This document shows, piece after piece, positions 57,295 to 64,000 of a stretch of DNA of 64,000 nucleotides. The stretch's first letter is position 1. Every line of letters begins with the position of its first letter. This stretch comes from Streptomyces umbrinus. GTDB lineage: Bacteria > Actinomycetota > Actinomycetes > Streptomycetales > Streptomycetaceae. The notes under the pieces are model-generated. The model was not told the DNA's origin. It did not search any database and saw only the letters and a program-made list of their open reading frames with translations. Position numbers and translations under genes: made by a program. The stretch lies in NCBI RefSeq assembly GCF_030817415.1, contig NZ_JAUSZI010000002.1:11011501-11075500 (forward strand), written 5' to 3'.

Positions 57295-58605
57295 GTGAGC
57301 GTCGAACCGCCGTCGTCCGGCCGCCCCACAGGACCGCCCTCCGGCCCCTTGTCGGGGCCGACCCAGCCGAGCTCCACGCCGCCGCCTCCGGGCGACCAGG
57401 GCCCCTCGGGGCCTTCGGGTCCTTCGGGCGGCGGATCGGGCGGCGGTCCGTCGGGTCCCTCAGGTCCGTCGGGTCCGTCGGGTGACGGTCCAGGTGGTCC
57501 CGGAGGTCCGTCCGGTCCGGACGGACCTGGTCAGGGCCCCGGAAAGGGGCCCGACCGGGCCTGGTGGCAGTCGGCCCCGCGCGTCGCCGTCATCGCCGCC
57601 ACGATCGTCGTCGCCGTCACCCTGGTCGTCGTCTTCACCCGTTCGGACGGTGGCACCTCGGGCGCGGGCGGCGGCGAGGTCTTTCTCCAGGCCGCGGGCA
57701 AGTCGGGCCCCGACCCGTTCACCGAGTCGACCGCGGAGGACAGTTCCGCTCCGCCCGTGACGCCCTCGCCGACGGAGACCGCCGAGTCCGGCAACGTCAC
57801 GCGCGGCGTGGAGGGTTCGGCGCCCGGCCTCTACGGCGGTACGCAAAAGGTGGCCAGCTGCGACGTCGAGAAGCAGATCTCCGCACTCCAGAAGGCCCCG
57901 GCCAAGAACAAGGCGTTCGCCTCGGTCCTGGGCCTCCAGCCCTCCGGCGTGCCCGCGTATCTGCGCTCACTCACCCCCGTGCAGCTGCGGATGGACACCC
58001 GCGTCACCAACCACGGCTACCGCGACGGCAAGGCCACCAGCTACCAGGCGGTCCTGCAGGCCGGCACCGCCGTACTCGTCGACGACCGCGGTGTGCCCAG
58101 GGTGCGGTGCGCGTGCGGCAACCCGCTGACGCCGCCGGTCGCGCTGAAGTCCACGCCCAAGCAGACCGGCGACTCCTGGCCGTCGTACCGGGCGTCGAAC
58201 GTCGTGGTCGTCGCGCCCGCGACCCAGGTCATCAACGTCTTCGTGATCTACGACCCGGACAGCGGCGACTGGTTCAAGCGGCACAAGGGCGACACCGGGG
58301 TCAAGGACCAGAAGACGGATCCGCCGACGGACCGGCCCTCGCCGTCCGAGAGTTCGCTGTCGCCGAGCTCCGCGTCGCCGTGCGTGTCCGTGCCTCCCGG
58401 TGAGACCGCGCCGCCCGACGGTTCGGCGAGCCCCTGCCCGGAGACGTCCTCGGCGACACCCTCGTCACCGTCCCCGGAGACCGAGTCGCCCTCGTCCGAG
58501 CCCCCGTCGGCGGAGACCTCCGACTCGGAATCGGCCGACATCACGACGGAGTCGGCCGCCAGCAACAGTGCCCCGGAGTCGGCCGCGACCTCCCCGGGGC
58601 TCTGA
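57295..58605 (+). CDS. DUF6777 membrane-anchored protein with collagen-like N-terminus
   Basis: The protein is 436 aa from GTG 57295 with GAAGAAG upstream. The first about 90 residues are Gly/Pro/Ser-rich with repeated GPSGPSGPSG triplets. One transmembrane helix follows (VAVIAATIVVAVTLVVVFTR). The DUF6777 domain spans about residues 125-325, with LRSLTPVQLRMDTRVTNHGY and PRVRCACGNPLTPPVALKST. The C-terminal 100 residues are Ser/Pro/Glu-rich and probably extended at the cell surface. Topology suggests an intracellular collagen-like tail and an extracellular domain. Function unknown. Confidence 0.82.
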   Translation: MSVEPPSSGRPTGPPSGPLSGPTQPSSTPPPPGDQGPSGPSGPSGGGSGGGPSGPSGPSGPSGDGPGGPGGPSGPDGPGQGPGKGPDRAWWQSAPRVAVIAATIVVAVTLVVVFTRSDGGTSGAGGGEVFLQAAGKSGPDPFTESTAEDSSAPPVTPSPTETAESGNVTRGVEGSAPGLYGGTQKVASCDVEKQISALQKAPAKNKAFASVLGLQPSGVPAYLRSLTPVQLRMDTRVTNHGYRDGKATSYQAVLQAGTAVLVDDRGVPRVRCACGNPLTPPVALKSTPKQTGDSWPSYRASNVVVVAPATQVINVFVIYDPDSGDWFKRHKGDTGVKDQKTDPPTDRPSPSESSLSPSSASPCVSVPPGETAPPDGSASPCPETSSATPSSPSPETESPSSEPPSAETSDSESADITTESAASNSAPESAATSPGL

Positions 58606-58626
58606 GCGCCGGTCCGTTCCGACGGC

Positions 58627-60096
58627 CTACTCGTCGATCGCCGCGCCGAAGGCGGCGCCCGGGGAGGGGGCGCCGAGGGTCTCGGCGCCGTACGTCCACG
58701 AGCCCGTGGCCGTGATGCCGCCCGCGCCGGCCGACAGCACCCAGACGAATCCGTCACCGGCGTTCTCGCCGGGCGCCGAGGCCAGCAGTCCGAAGCGGCC
58801 GTCCCTGTTGGGGTCGGTGAGACGGACCTGGCCGCCCCACTTGTCGCCCTTCTCGGGGACGCCGGACACGTCGGCGGAGTCCTGGTCCCAGGACTTGGCG
58901 CCCGTCGCGGTCAGCCCGGCGGACGCGCCGCGCAGCACCCACACCGCGCCCGCGTCGGCGACCGTGCCGATGTCCTCGCCGGCGGCGCCGATCGCCACGT
59001 CCGCGTACCCGTCGCCGTCCGTGTCCGCGACCGAGAGGTCCGTGCCCCAGCCGTCGCCGCGCTCGGCGGTGCCGGGGACGCCGGGTGAGTCCTGCGTCCA
59101 CCACTGGACCTCGTCCGCGGGGCCGTTCTCGCCGCCGTAGCGCACGCCGACCAGCCCGCCGGTGAGAGTCTCGCCGCCGTCGTCGGGGGAGTTGGGCTCG
59201 CCGGTCACCAGGTCGTCGTAGCCGTCGTTGTCGATGTCCCCGGAGGCGGTGACCGGGCCGCCGCGCAGATCCCGCTCGTACTTCAGCCCGTCGGCGTTTC
59301 CGGACAGGTACGTGGACCAGCCGTGACCGGGCTCCTCCTCGCCGATCGTCACCCCCGAGACGACCAGGTCGGCGTAGCCGTTGTTGTCGTAGTCGCCCGT
59401 GGTGAGCGACTTGGGCAGGATGTGGCGCTGTTCGGCCCGTGCGGAGAGCCGGGTCGACGACCGCTCCTTGAGCGAGCTGGGGGCCGCGGAGTCGTAGGCG
59501 AACAGCTCCAGGTCGTCGTGGTCGAGTACGGCGAGCAGGTCGCCCGGCGTCTCGTCCGTGAAGTGCGCCGCGGCGAGCCCGACGCCGAACTGCTCGCCCG
59601 CGGTGGGTTCCTGAGTCTCCAGCCAGTCGCTGGCGGCGCCGGTGAGCCCCGCCTTCGAGCCCCACAGGACCGCCACGCCACCCGCGTCGGCGACGGTCCC
59701 GAGGTCCTCGCCCGGAATGCCGACGACGGCGTCGTCGTACCCGTCCCCGTCCAGGTCACCGGTCGCGACCGCCTTGCCGAACCCGTCACCCGCCTCGGCG
59801 GCGCCCGCGACAACTGCCGTGGACTGGCTGAACCGCGCCACCTTGCTCGTCCCGATGCCTGTCGACGAGCCGTACTGCACGGTCACGAGACCGGCACCCT
59901 TCTTGCCGCTGACGGTCGCCCCGGGCGCACCCACCAGCACGTCCTCGTACCCGTCGCCGTTGAAGTCGCTGTTTCGGTCGTCGGCGTGCGTACCGCCCGG
60001 TGTTCCGGCGTACGCGGACGGGGCGGCGGCGATCCCCAGACCGGCCACGAGAAGAAATGACGCCGCGGCCAGAGCGGCGGAACGGTTCTTGCGCAT
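58627..60096 (-). CDS. Secreted FG-GAP (integrin-alpha-like) beta-propeller protein
   Basis: The protein is 489 aa from ATG 60096 with a signal peptide (KNRSAALAAASFLLVAGLGI, cleavage after SAYA). It has at least six FG-GAP repeats with Ca-binding D-x-D-x-D-G loops: SDFNGDGYEDVLVGAPGA, GDLDGDGYDDAVVGIPGE, GDYDNNGYADLVVSG, GDIDNDGYDDLVTGEP and ADTDGDGYADVAIGAAGE. This makes a seven-bladed Ca-dependent propeller outside the cell. No catalytic residues are recognised. It is convergent with the DUF6777 gene (21-bp gap). Confidence 0.9.
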   Translation of the reverse strand: MRKNRSAALAAASFLLVAGLGIAAAPSAYAGTPGGTHADDRNSDFNGDGYEDVLVGAPGATVSGKKGAGLVTVQYGSSTGIGTSKVARFSQSTAVVAGAAEAGDGFGKAVATGDLDGDGYDDAVVGIPGEDLGTVADAGGVAVLWGSKAGLTGAASDWLETQEPTAGEQFGVGLAAAHFTDETPGDLLAVLDHDDLELFAYDSAAPSSLKERSSTRLSARAEQRHILPKSLTTGDYDNNGYADLVVSGVTIGEEEPGHGWSTYLSGNADGLKYERDLRGGPVTASGDIDNDGYDDLVTGEPNSPDDGGETLTGGLVGVRYGGENGPADEVQWWTQDSPGVPGTAERGDGWGTDLSVADTDGDGYADVAIGAAGEDIGTVADAGAVWVLRGASAGLTATGAKSWDQDSADVSGVPEKGDKWGGQVRLTDPNRDGRFGLLASAPGENAGDGFVWVLSAGAGGITATGSWTYGAETLGAPSPGAAFGAAIDE

Positions 60097-60272
60097 GATT
60101 CGGCTCCTGACGAAAAGGACGGCCGGGCAGCGCGGGGGTGTCCGGAAAGGGCCCGTTCCTTGTCCGGCGCCGTGTTTGACACCGGATGGGGCTCAAGGGT
60201 TGTACGGGGATTTCGCGGAGGTGCCGGACGAGGTGGACGCGCCCGACCGACCGCCGTATCAAGGAGGAACGC

Positions 60273-60818
60273 GTGTCCGTGTGGTCTGCCACGGGGAGGC
60301 GGCTCATGGTGTTCAACATCATCTCGCTCGTGATGTCGGTCATGGCTCTGGCGGCTTCGACGTGGGGCGTCAGCCGGCAGATCGGACGGGCCCGGGCGGA
60401 CAGCGATCTCGCCATGACGACCGAACTGCTGCTGACGCACATCCGCGACCCCGAGTTTCAGCGGGATCAGCGCTGGGTCCTGTTCGAGCTCGCCTCGGCG
60501 CACAGCCCGGACCAAGGGATCGACCTGCTGCCGGACGATGCCAAGTACCGGGCGTGGAACGTCGCGTTCGTCTTCGAGGCCGTCTCCGTCATGATGCGCT
60601 TCGAGATCGTCAACTCCGAGATTCTGACCAGCCTGACGCACTACCGCCTGATGCGGACCTGGGAGGTTCTGGAGCCGTACATCCAGGCCGAGTGCGCCCG
60701 GCGTGGCAGCGTGGTCTTTCCGTTCTTCGAGGACGCGTACGCCGTCGCGCGACGCACCGACCCTGAGGCCCTGCACCATCGGCTGGGGTTGAAGCGGGCG
60801 GACGGCTCACCGCGGTGA
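60273..60818 (+). CDS. Membrane-anchored conserved hypothetical protein (DUF6082-like)
   Basis: The protein is 181 aa from GTG 60273 with a perfect AAGGAGGA ribosome-binding site. A single N-terminal helix (MVFNIISLVMSVMALAASTW) anchors it; the rest is helical and cytoplasmic, with TELLLTHIRDPEFQRDQRWV and FEAVSVMMRFEIVNSEILTS. It resembles small Streptomyces membrane proteins of the DUF6082 type, but I am not certain of the family. No neighbour suggests a role. Confidence 0.65.
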   Translation: MSVWSATGRRLMVFNIISLVMSVMALAASTWGVSRQIGRARADSDLAMTTELLLTHIRDPEFQRDQRWVLFELASAHSPDQGIDLLPDDAKYRAWNVAFVFEAVSVMMRFEIVNSEILTSLTHYRLMRTWEVLEPYIQAECARRGSVVFPFFEDAYAVARRTDPEALHHRLGLKRADGSPR

Positions 60819-60867
60819 GCGGAAAGCGGTGGCGGATCTCCAGCGCGCGCGTCGACGGACGCGTCGG

Positions 60868-61668
60868 TCAGTAGCGCCCGCCCCGCCGCGAGCCCCCGCC
60901 CCGCCGCACCAGGATCAGCTCGTGCAGGTACCGCTTCGTGACGCTGCCTCCGTGGCGGGTGTCGATCAGCTTGCGGATGCCGTCCAACAGGCCCTTGCGG
61001 GCGGTCGGTTCCAGTGCGCGGTGGTTCGAGTACGTCAGCAGGAGGTCGATGTACGTCTGGGTGGTGTACGTGATCTCCTGTGGGAACCGGAGCGACTCGA
61101 CCCGGCCGAGCACCTCGAACTCCCTTGTGTCCGTGGCCGTTTCGGCGTCGGTCGACTGCCGCAGACCAGGGGGTGTGGCCGGATCCCAGCGCTCGTAGCA
61201 GTCCTGGACCTCGACGAAGAAGTCACGGCTGCCGCCCGCCGTGTGGTGCGTGATGACGAGAGCGAGCGTTCCGTCCGGGCGAAGCGCGTCCGCCACCTTG
61301 GTGAGGCGCGTCGCGGGGTCGAGCCAGTGGAACGACGTCGCGGCCACCATCAGGTCGAACGGCTCCTGGGGCAGCGGCCATTGCTCGAACTCGGCCACCT
61401 CGATGTGCGCTCGCGGGAAGGCTCGCAGATTGCGCCGCGCCACCGCCGCCATCGACGGACCGAGCTCCACGGCGGTGATGTGACAGCCCAACTCGGCGAG
61501 GGGCACAGTCATTTGGCCGGTCCCGGGGCCGAATTCGAGGACCCGGCTGTCCGCGTCGAGGCCCGCGCGGGTGGCCAACGCCTCGACCAGGGCGGGTGGA
61601 TAGGAGGGCCGGGCCCGGTCGTACAGCTCGGCGTCCTCGTCGAAGATGCCACGCAGCGAACGGGTCAT
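60868..61668 (-). CDS. Class I SAM-dependent methyltransferase (methyltransferase-11 type)
   Basis: The protein is 266 aa from ATG 61668. Motif I is VLEFGPGTGQMTVPLAELGC, followed by ITAVELGPSMAAVARRNL, FDLMVAATSFHWLDPATRLT and LRPDGTLALVITHH. ATSFHW is typical of the trans-aconitate/TylF-like group of small-molecule methyltransferases. Its ATG overlaps the stop of the epoxide hydrolase gene (ATGA), so the two are co-translated. The C-terminus is Arg/Gly-rich (RRGGGSRRGGRY). Acceptor unknown. Confidence 0.9.
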   Translation of the reverse strand: MTRSLRGIFDEDAELYDRARPSYPPALVEALATRAGLDADSRVLEFGPGTGQMTVPLAELGCHITAVELGPSMAAVARRNLRAFPRAHIEVAEFEQWPLPQEPFDLMVAATSFHWLDPATRLTKVADALRPDGTLALVITHHTAGGSRDFFVEVQDCYERWDPATPPGLRQSTDAETATDTREFEVLGRVESLRFPQEITYTTQTYIDLLLTYSNHRALEPTARKGLLDGIRKLIDTRHGGSVTKRYLHELILVRRGGGSRRGGRY

Positions 61669-62903
61669 GCGGTGCCGCCGACCCGAACGCTCCGGTCGCC
61701 GCCGTCACTTCGGTGCTGCCGCAGCCCGCGGAAGAACGCCCGGACATCCCCGACGAGCAGATCCGGCTCCTCCATCGCCGCGAAGTGCCCGCCCCGGTCG
61801 AACTCCGTCCACCGCACGATGTTCTCCGTGCGGTCCGCGACGTGCCGCAGCGGGATGAAGTTGTCCCGGGGGAAGACGGCGAGCGCGGTGGGTGCCGTCG
61901 ACGGCTGCACGGGTTCGCCCCAACCGGCCGCGTGCGCCCGCTCGTAGTAGATCCGCGCGGACGAACCCGCCGTCCCCGTCAGCCAGTACAGCATCACGTT
62001 CGTGAGCAGCTGGTCCCGGTCCACGGCGTCCTCGGGGCGCTCGTGCGAGTCCGTCCACTCCTTGAACTTCTCGACGATCCAGGCGAGTTGGCCGACGGGC
62101 GAGTCGGTGAGCCCGTAGGAGAGGGTCTGCGGCCGGGTCATCTGGACGGCGGCGTACCCCAGCCGCTCGCGGGTCCACTCCTCGTTGCGCCGCCACGAGG
62201 CGAGCGTCTTCTCACGCTCCCGCGGGCTCAGCGCGGCCAGCTCCTCGGGGGTGGGCTCGGTGCTCGCGTGGGCGCCCGGCAGGAGGTTCAGATGGACGCC
62301 GATCACCCGGTCGGGGAAGGCACGGCCGAGCTCACGGGAGATCCCCGCTCCCCAGTCGCCGCCCTGTACGCCGAAGCGGCGGTGGCCGAGCCGGTCCATC
62401 AGCTCGGCGAACGCGGCGCCGACCCTCCTGAGCTCCCAGCCCGTGTCCCGCGTGGGCCCCGACAGACCGAACCCGGGAATGCTCGGCAGCACCACGTGGA
62501 ACGCGTCGGCCGGATCACCGCCGTGGGCGCGCGGATCGGTCAGCGGCCCGACCACATCGAGGAACTCGACGATCGAGCCCGGCCAGCCGTGGGTGATCAT
62601 CAGCGGCGTCGCATCCGGTTCGGGTGAGCGGATGTGCGCGAAGTGGACGTTCGTCCCGTCGATCGTCGTCGTGAACTGGGGCCACTCGTTGAGCCGGGCC
62701 TCGGCCGCCCGCCAGTCGTACGTGTGCCGCCAGTACCGCACGAGCTCCTTCAGATAGTCGCGCGGGACCCCGTACTCCCAGTCCACGCCCGGCAGCTCGT
62801 CCGGCCAGCGGGTGAGGTCGAGGCGTGCGTGCAGATCGTCGAGGTCGGACTGGGGGATGTCGAGGACGAAAGGCCGGATCGTGTCGTCGTGCGGGGAGGT
62901 CAT
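61665..62903 (-). CDS. Epoxide hydrolase (EHN-type alpha/beta hydrolase)
   Basis: The protein is 412 aa from ATG 62903. The N-terminal EHN domain is typical (FVLDIPQSDLDDLHARLDLT, RWPDELPGVDWEYGVPRDYL). The hydrolase core has the oxyanion motif THGWPGS, the nucleophile Asp in VQGGDWGAGISRELG, a cap with Tyr residues, and the catalytic His in FDRGGHFAAMEEPDLLVGDV. It should open epoxides to diols. The 4-bp overlap with the methyltransferase gene marks a two-gene operon. Confidence 0.93.
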   Translation of the reverse strand: MTSPHDDTIRPFVLDIPQSDLDDLHARLDLTRWPDELPGVDWEYGVPRDYLKELVRYWRHTYDWRAAEARLNEWPQFTTTIDGTNVHFAHIRSPEPDATPLMITHGWPGSIVEFLDVVGPLTDPRAHGGDPADAFHVVLPSIPGFGLSGPTRDTGWELRRVGAAFAELMDRLGHRRFGVQGGDWGAGISRELGRAFPDRVIGVHLNLLPGAHASTEPTPEELAALSPREREKTLASWRRNEEWTRERLGYAAVQMTRPQTLSYGLTDSPVGQLAWIVEKFKEWTDSHERPEDAVDRDQLLTNVMLYWLTGTAGSSARIYYERAHAAGWGEPVQPSTAPTALAVFPRDNFIPLRHVADRTENIVRWTEFDRGGHFAAMEEPDLLVGDVRAFFRGLRQHRSDGGDRSVRVGGTA

Positions 62904-63225
62904 GGCGGGCCATGCTAGTTCGGCACCGGCATCCGGTCGCGTGATTAAAAGCCGTGGTCACCGGCCGGTGGGGCGGTCACGAGGGAGGCAGTCGGGTTCG
63001 CCGTGCGGGCCGCCCGCCTGTCCTCGTCGTGACGGCCGCGCCGACTCCCGCGGCATGGCCGTGCCGGCCTTTCCGTGCCAGGGCCGCCCGTGTGAAGGCC
63101 GCCCGCGACGGCCGGGCGCCGGCCCCCGGAGTCACCCACCCGGACCGGCTTTCCGGGCCACCGATGAGTTTTCGCACGAGGATCCGTCTACATAGGTGAC
63201 AGCGTTCCCGCCCCAGGAGGTACCC
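62904..63225. other. Gene-free gap with likely promoter of the VOC gene
   Basis: This 322-bp, very G/C-rich stretch has no coding frame I can support. It contains the palindrome ACCGGCCGGT and several short G/C stems. The only A/T-rich part (about 63163-63200) includes TACATA about 35 bp before the VOC gene start, a possible -10; no clear -35 is seen. Confidence 0.5.
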
Positions 63226-63708
63226 ATGACCACCGACGGATTCACCACGTGCCTTTGGTTCGACGGCCAGGCCGAGGAGGCCGCGAATTTCTACGTCTCG
63301 GTCTTCAAGAACTCCCGCATCGGCACGATCCTCCGCTACAGCGAGGTAGGGCACGGCGAGCCCGGCACCGTACTGACCGTCGAGTTCGAGGCCAACGGCC
63401 AGAAGTTCTACGCCCTCAACGGCGGCCCGCAGTTCAAGTTCAACGAGGCCATCTCCTTCGAGGTCCGCTGTGACGACCAGGCCGAGGTGGACCACTACTG
63501 GAAGGCGCTGACCGAGGGCGGCGGCGAGGAGGGCCCCTGCGGCTGGCTGAAGGACAGGTTCGGCGTCTCCTGGCAGGTCACCCCCGCCAGGCTGGTCGAG
63601 ATGATCAGCGACCCGGACCAGCAGAAGGCGGATCGGGCCATGCAGGCCATGCTCAAGATGCACAAGATCGACGTCGCCGAACTGGAGAAGGCCTACGCGG
63701 GCGAGTGA
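63226..63708 (+). CDS. VOC-family protein (PhnB / 3-demethylubiquinone-methyltransferase-like)
   Basis: The protein is 160 aa from ATG 63226 with AGGAGG upstream. It fits the PhnB-like branch: TTCLWFDGQAEEAANFYVSV, VLTVEFEANGQKFYALNGGP, ISFEVRCDDQAEVDHYWKAL and CGWLKDRFGVSWQVTP. The name for the family comes from an annotation legacy; these are metal-less glyoxalase-fold proteins of unknown activity. It ends before a 27-bp repeat array. Confidence 0.92.
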   Translation: MTTDGFTTCLWFDGQAEEAANFYVSVFKNSRIGTILRYSEVGHGEPGTVLTVEFEANGQKFYALNGGPQFKFNEAISFEVRCDDQAEVDHYWKALTEGGGEEGPCGWLKDRFGVSWQVTPARLVEMISDPDQQKADRAMQAMLKMHKIDVAELEKAYAGE

Positions 63709-63737
63709 GGCGACCGGCACGGCGGCCGGCCACCTCA

Positions 63738-63845
63738 CGCCCTACCGGCCCAGGTGAGGCCTTGCGCCCCACCGACCCAGGTGGGGTCTCCCGCCCCACC
63801 GGCTCCGGTGAGTCCCCGTGCCCCACCGACTCAGGTGAGCTGGCC
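63738..63845. repeat. Four 27-bp tandem repeats, each able to form a hairpin
   Basis: Four degenerate units start at 63738, 63765, 63792 and 63819, each of the form (C/T)GCCC(C/T)ACCG(G/A)C(T/C)C(A/C)GGTG(A/G)G. Unit two folds as CCCCACC-GACCCA-GGTGGGG, and the others fold similarly. They fill the gap between the convergent VOC and ABC genes and run over the ABC stop codon, so they look like a multiplied terminator. Confidence 0.75.
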
Positions 63846-64000
63846 GCTGTGCAGAGCGGTGTACGCACCCCCGCGGTCCAGCAACTCCTCGTGCGACCCG
63901 ATCTCCCGTACGGCACCGTCCCCCATCACCACGATCCGGTCCGCACTCCGGATCGTGGACAGCCGGTGCGCCACCACGAAGGTGGTGCGCCCGCGCATGA
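63831..64000 (-). CDS. ABC exporter ATPase domain, C-terminal end (5' part outside window)
   Basis: The frame ending at 63831 reads [20 protein letters not shown], then [20 protein letters not shown] and [12 protein letters not shown] before the stop. The AHRLSTI motif is the switch His of exporter-type ABC ATPases, and the rest matches the end of permease-ATPase half-transporters (MsbA/lipid A export type). Only about 56 residues are in the window. Substrate cannot be judged. Confidence 0.88.
   Translation of the reverse strand, partial: MRGRTTFVVAHRLSTIRSADRIVVMGDGAVREIGSHEELLDRGGAYTALHSGQLT

Noticed and set aside
63738..63845. CRISPR-like array
   Set aside because: The four units abut directly with no spacers, are degenerate, and no cas genes are present.
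1..64000. Secondary-metabolite (PKS, NRPS, terpene) cluster or prophage
   Set aside because: No carrier-protein, ketosynthase, condensation, terpene-synthase or phage structural genes appear in any frame.
1..64000. tRNA or rRNA genes
   Set aside because: I found no cloverleaf with the conserved T-loop sequence and no rRNA-like conserved blocks on either strand.

Overview
The window is chromosomal DNA from a Streptomyces or a very close relative. It has very high G+C with third-position GC bias, many GTG/TTG starts, lineage-typical families (SPW-repeat membrane protein, streptophobe protein, DUF6777 protein), a GH19 chitinase with DasR-type operators, and an interspersed repeat I know from many Streptomyces intergenic regions. 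I see no rRNA, tRNA, CRISPR array or PKS/NRPS cluster.

Layout. 1-15.4 kb is accessory-type gene content: five GNAT acetyltransferase genes, an acyltransferase, a TetR/SDR divergent pair, an MFS-deaminase pair, secreted sialidase-like and GDSL hydrolases, and a DNA-repair pair (Ogt plus a 2OG-Fe(II) oxygenase). 15.4-17.7 kb holds an autoregulated ArsR-SRPBCC fusion regulator and an ECF sigma factor with an SPW membrane protein. 17.7-19.2 kb is a deletion scar: a MerR regulator gene and a convergent SDR/DUF2867 gene have both lost their 3' ends and are joined tail to tail.

19.6-26.5 kb is a sulfur-scavenging locus: LysR regulator, a short leader peptide ending in paired cysteines, sfnG, an inserted IS110 element, an FMN reductase gene, sfnB and ssuD. 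Together the enzymes would strip sulfite from dimethylsulfone and alkanesulfonates with FMNH2 supplied by the reductase. 26.6-29 kb holds a nucleotidyltransferase behind a long palindrome and a YCII/DGPF protein paired with an ECF42 sigma factor. 29-35.4 kb is the urea ABC transporter operon urtABCDE, with a 23-bp tandem duplication that created a minicistron, preceded by a cytoplasmic UrtA-like putative sensor.

35.5-50 kb has MarR and aldehyde dehydrogenase genes, chitinase and PI-PLC genes with matching promoters, a WYL regulator, DinB, an AlkZ-like HTH_42 protein behind tandem repeats, a dienelactone hydrolase, VOC protein, adenosine deaminase, carotenoid oxygenase, LysR, aldo/keto reductase and small proteins. 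50.5-55.1 kb is a compact signalling/export operon: two FHA domains fused to an ABC exporter, a protein with a tandem phosphothreonine-like motif array, and a Ser/Thr kinase. The rest holds methyltransferases, streptophobe and DUF6777 genes, an FG-GAP secreted protein, an epoxide hydrolase, a VOC protein and the end of an ABC exporter gene.

The strongest candidates for new biology are the Cys leader peptide controlling a sulfonate/sulfone operon that an IS110 has split, and the FHA-ABC / phospho-motif array / kinase module.
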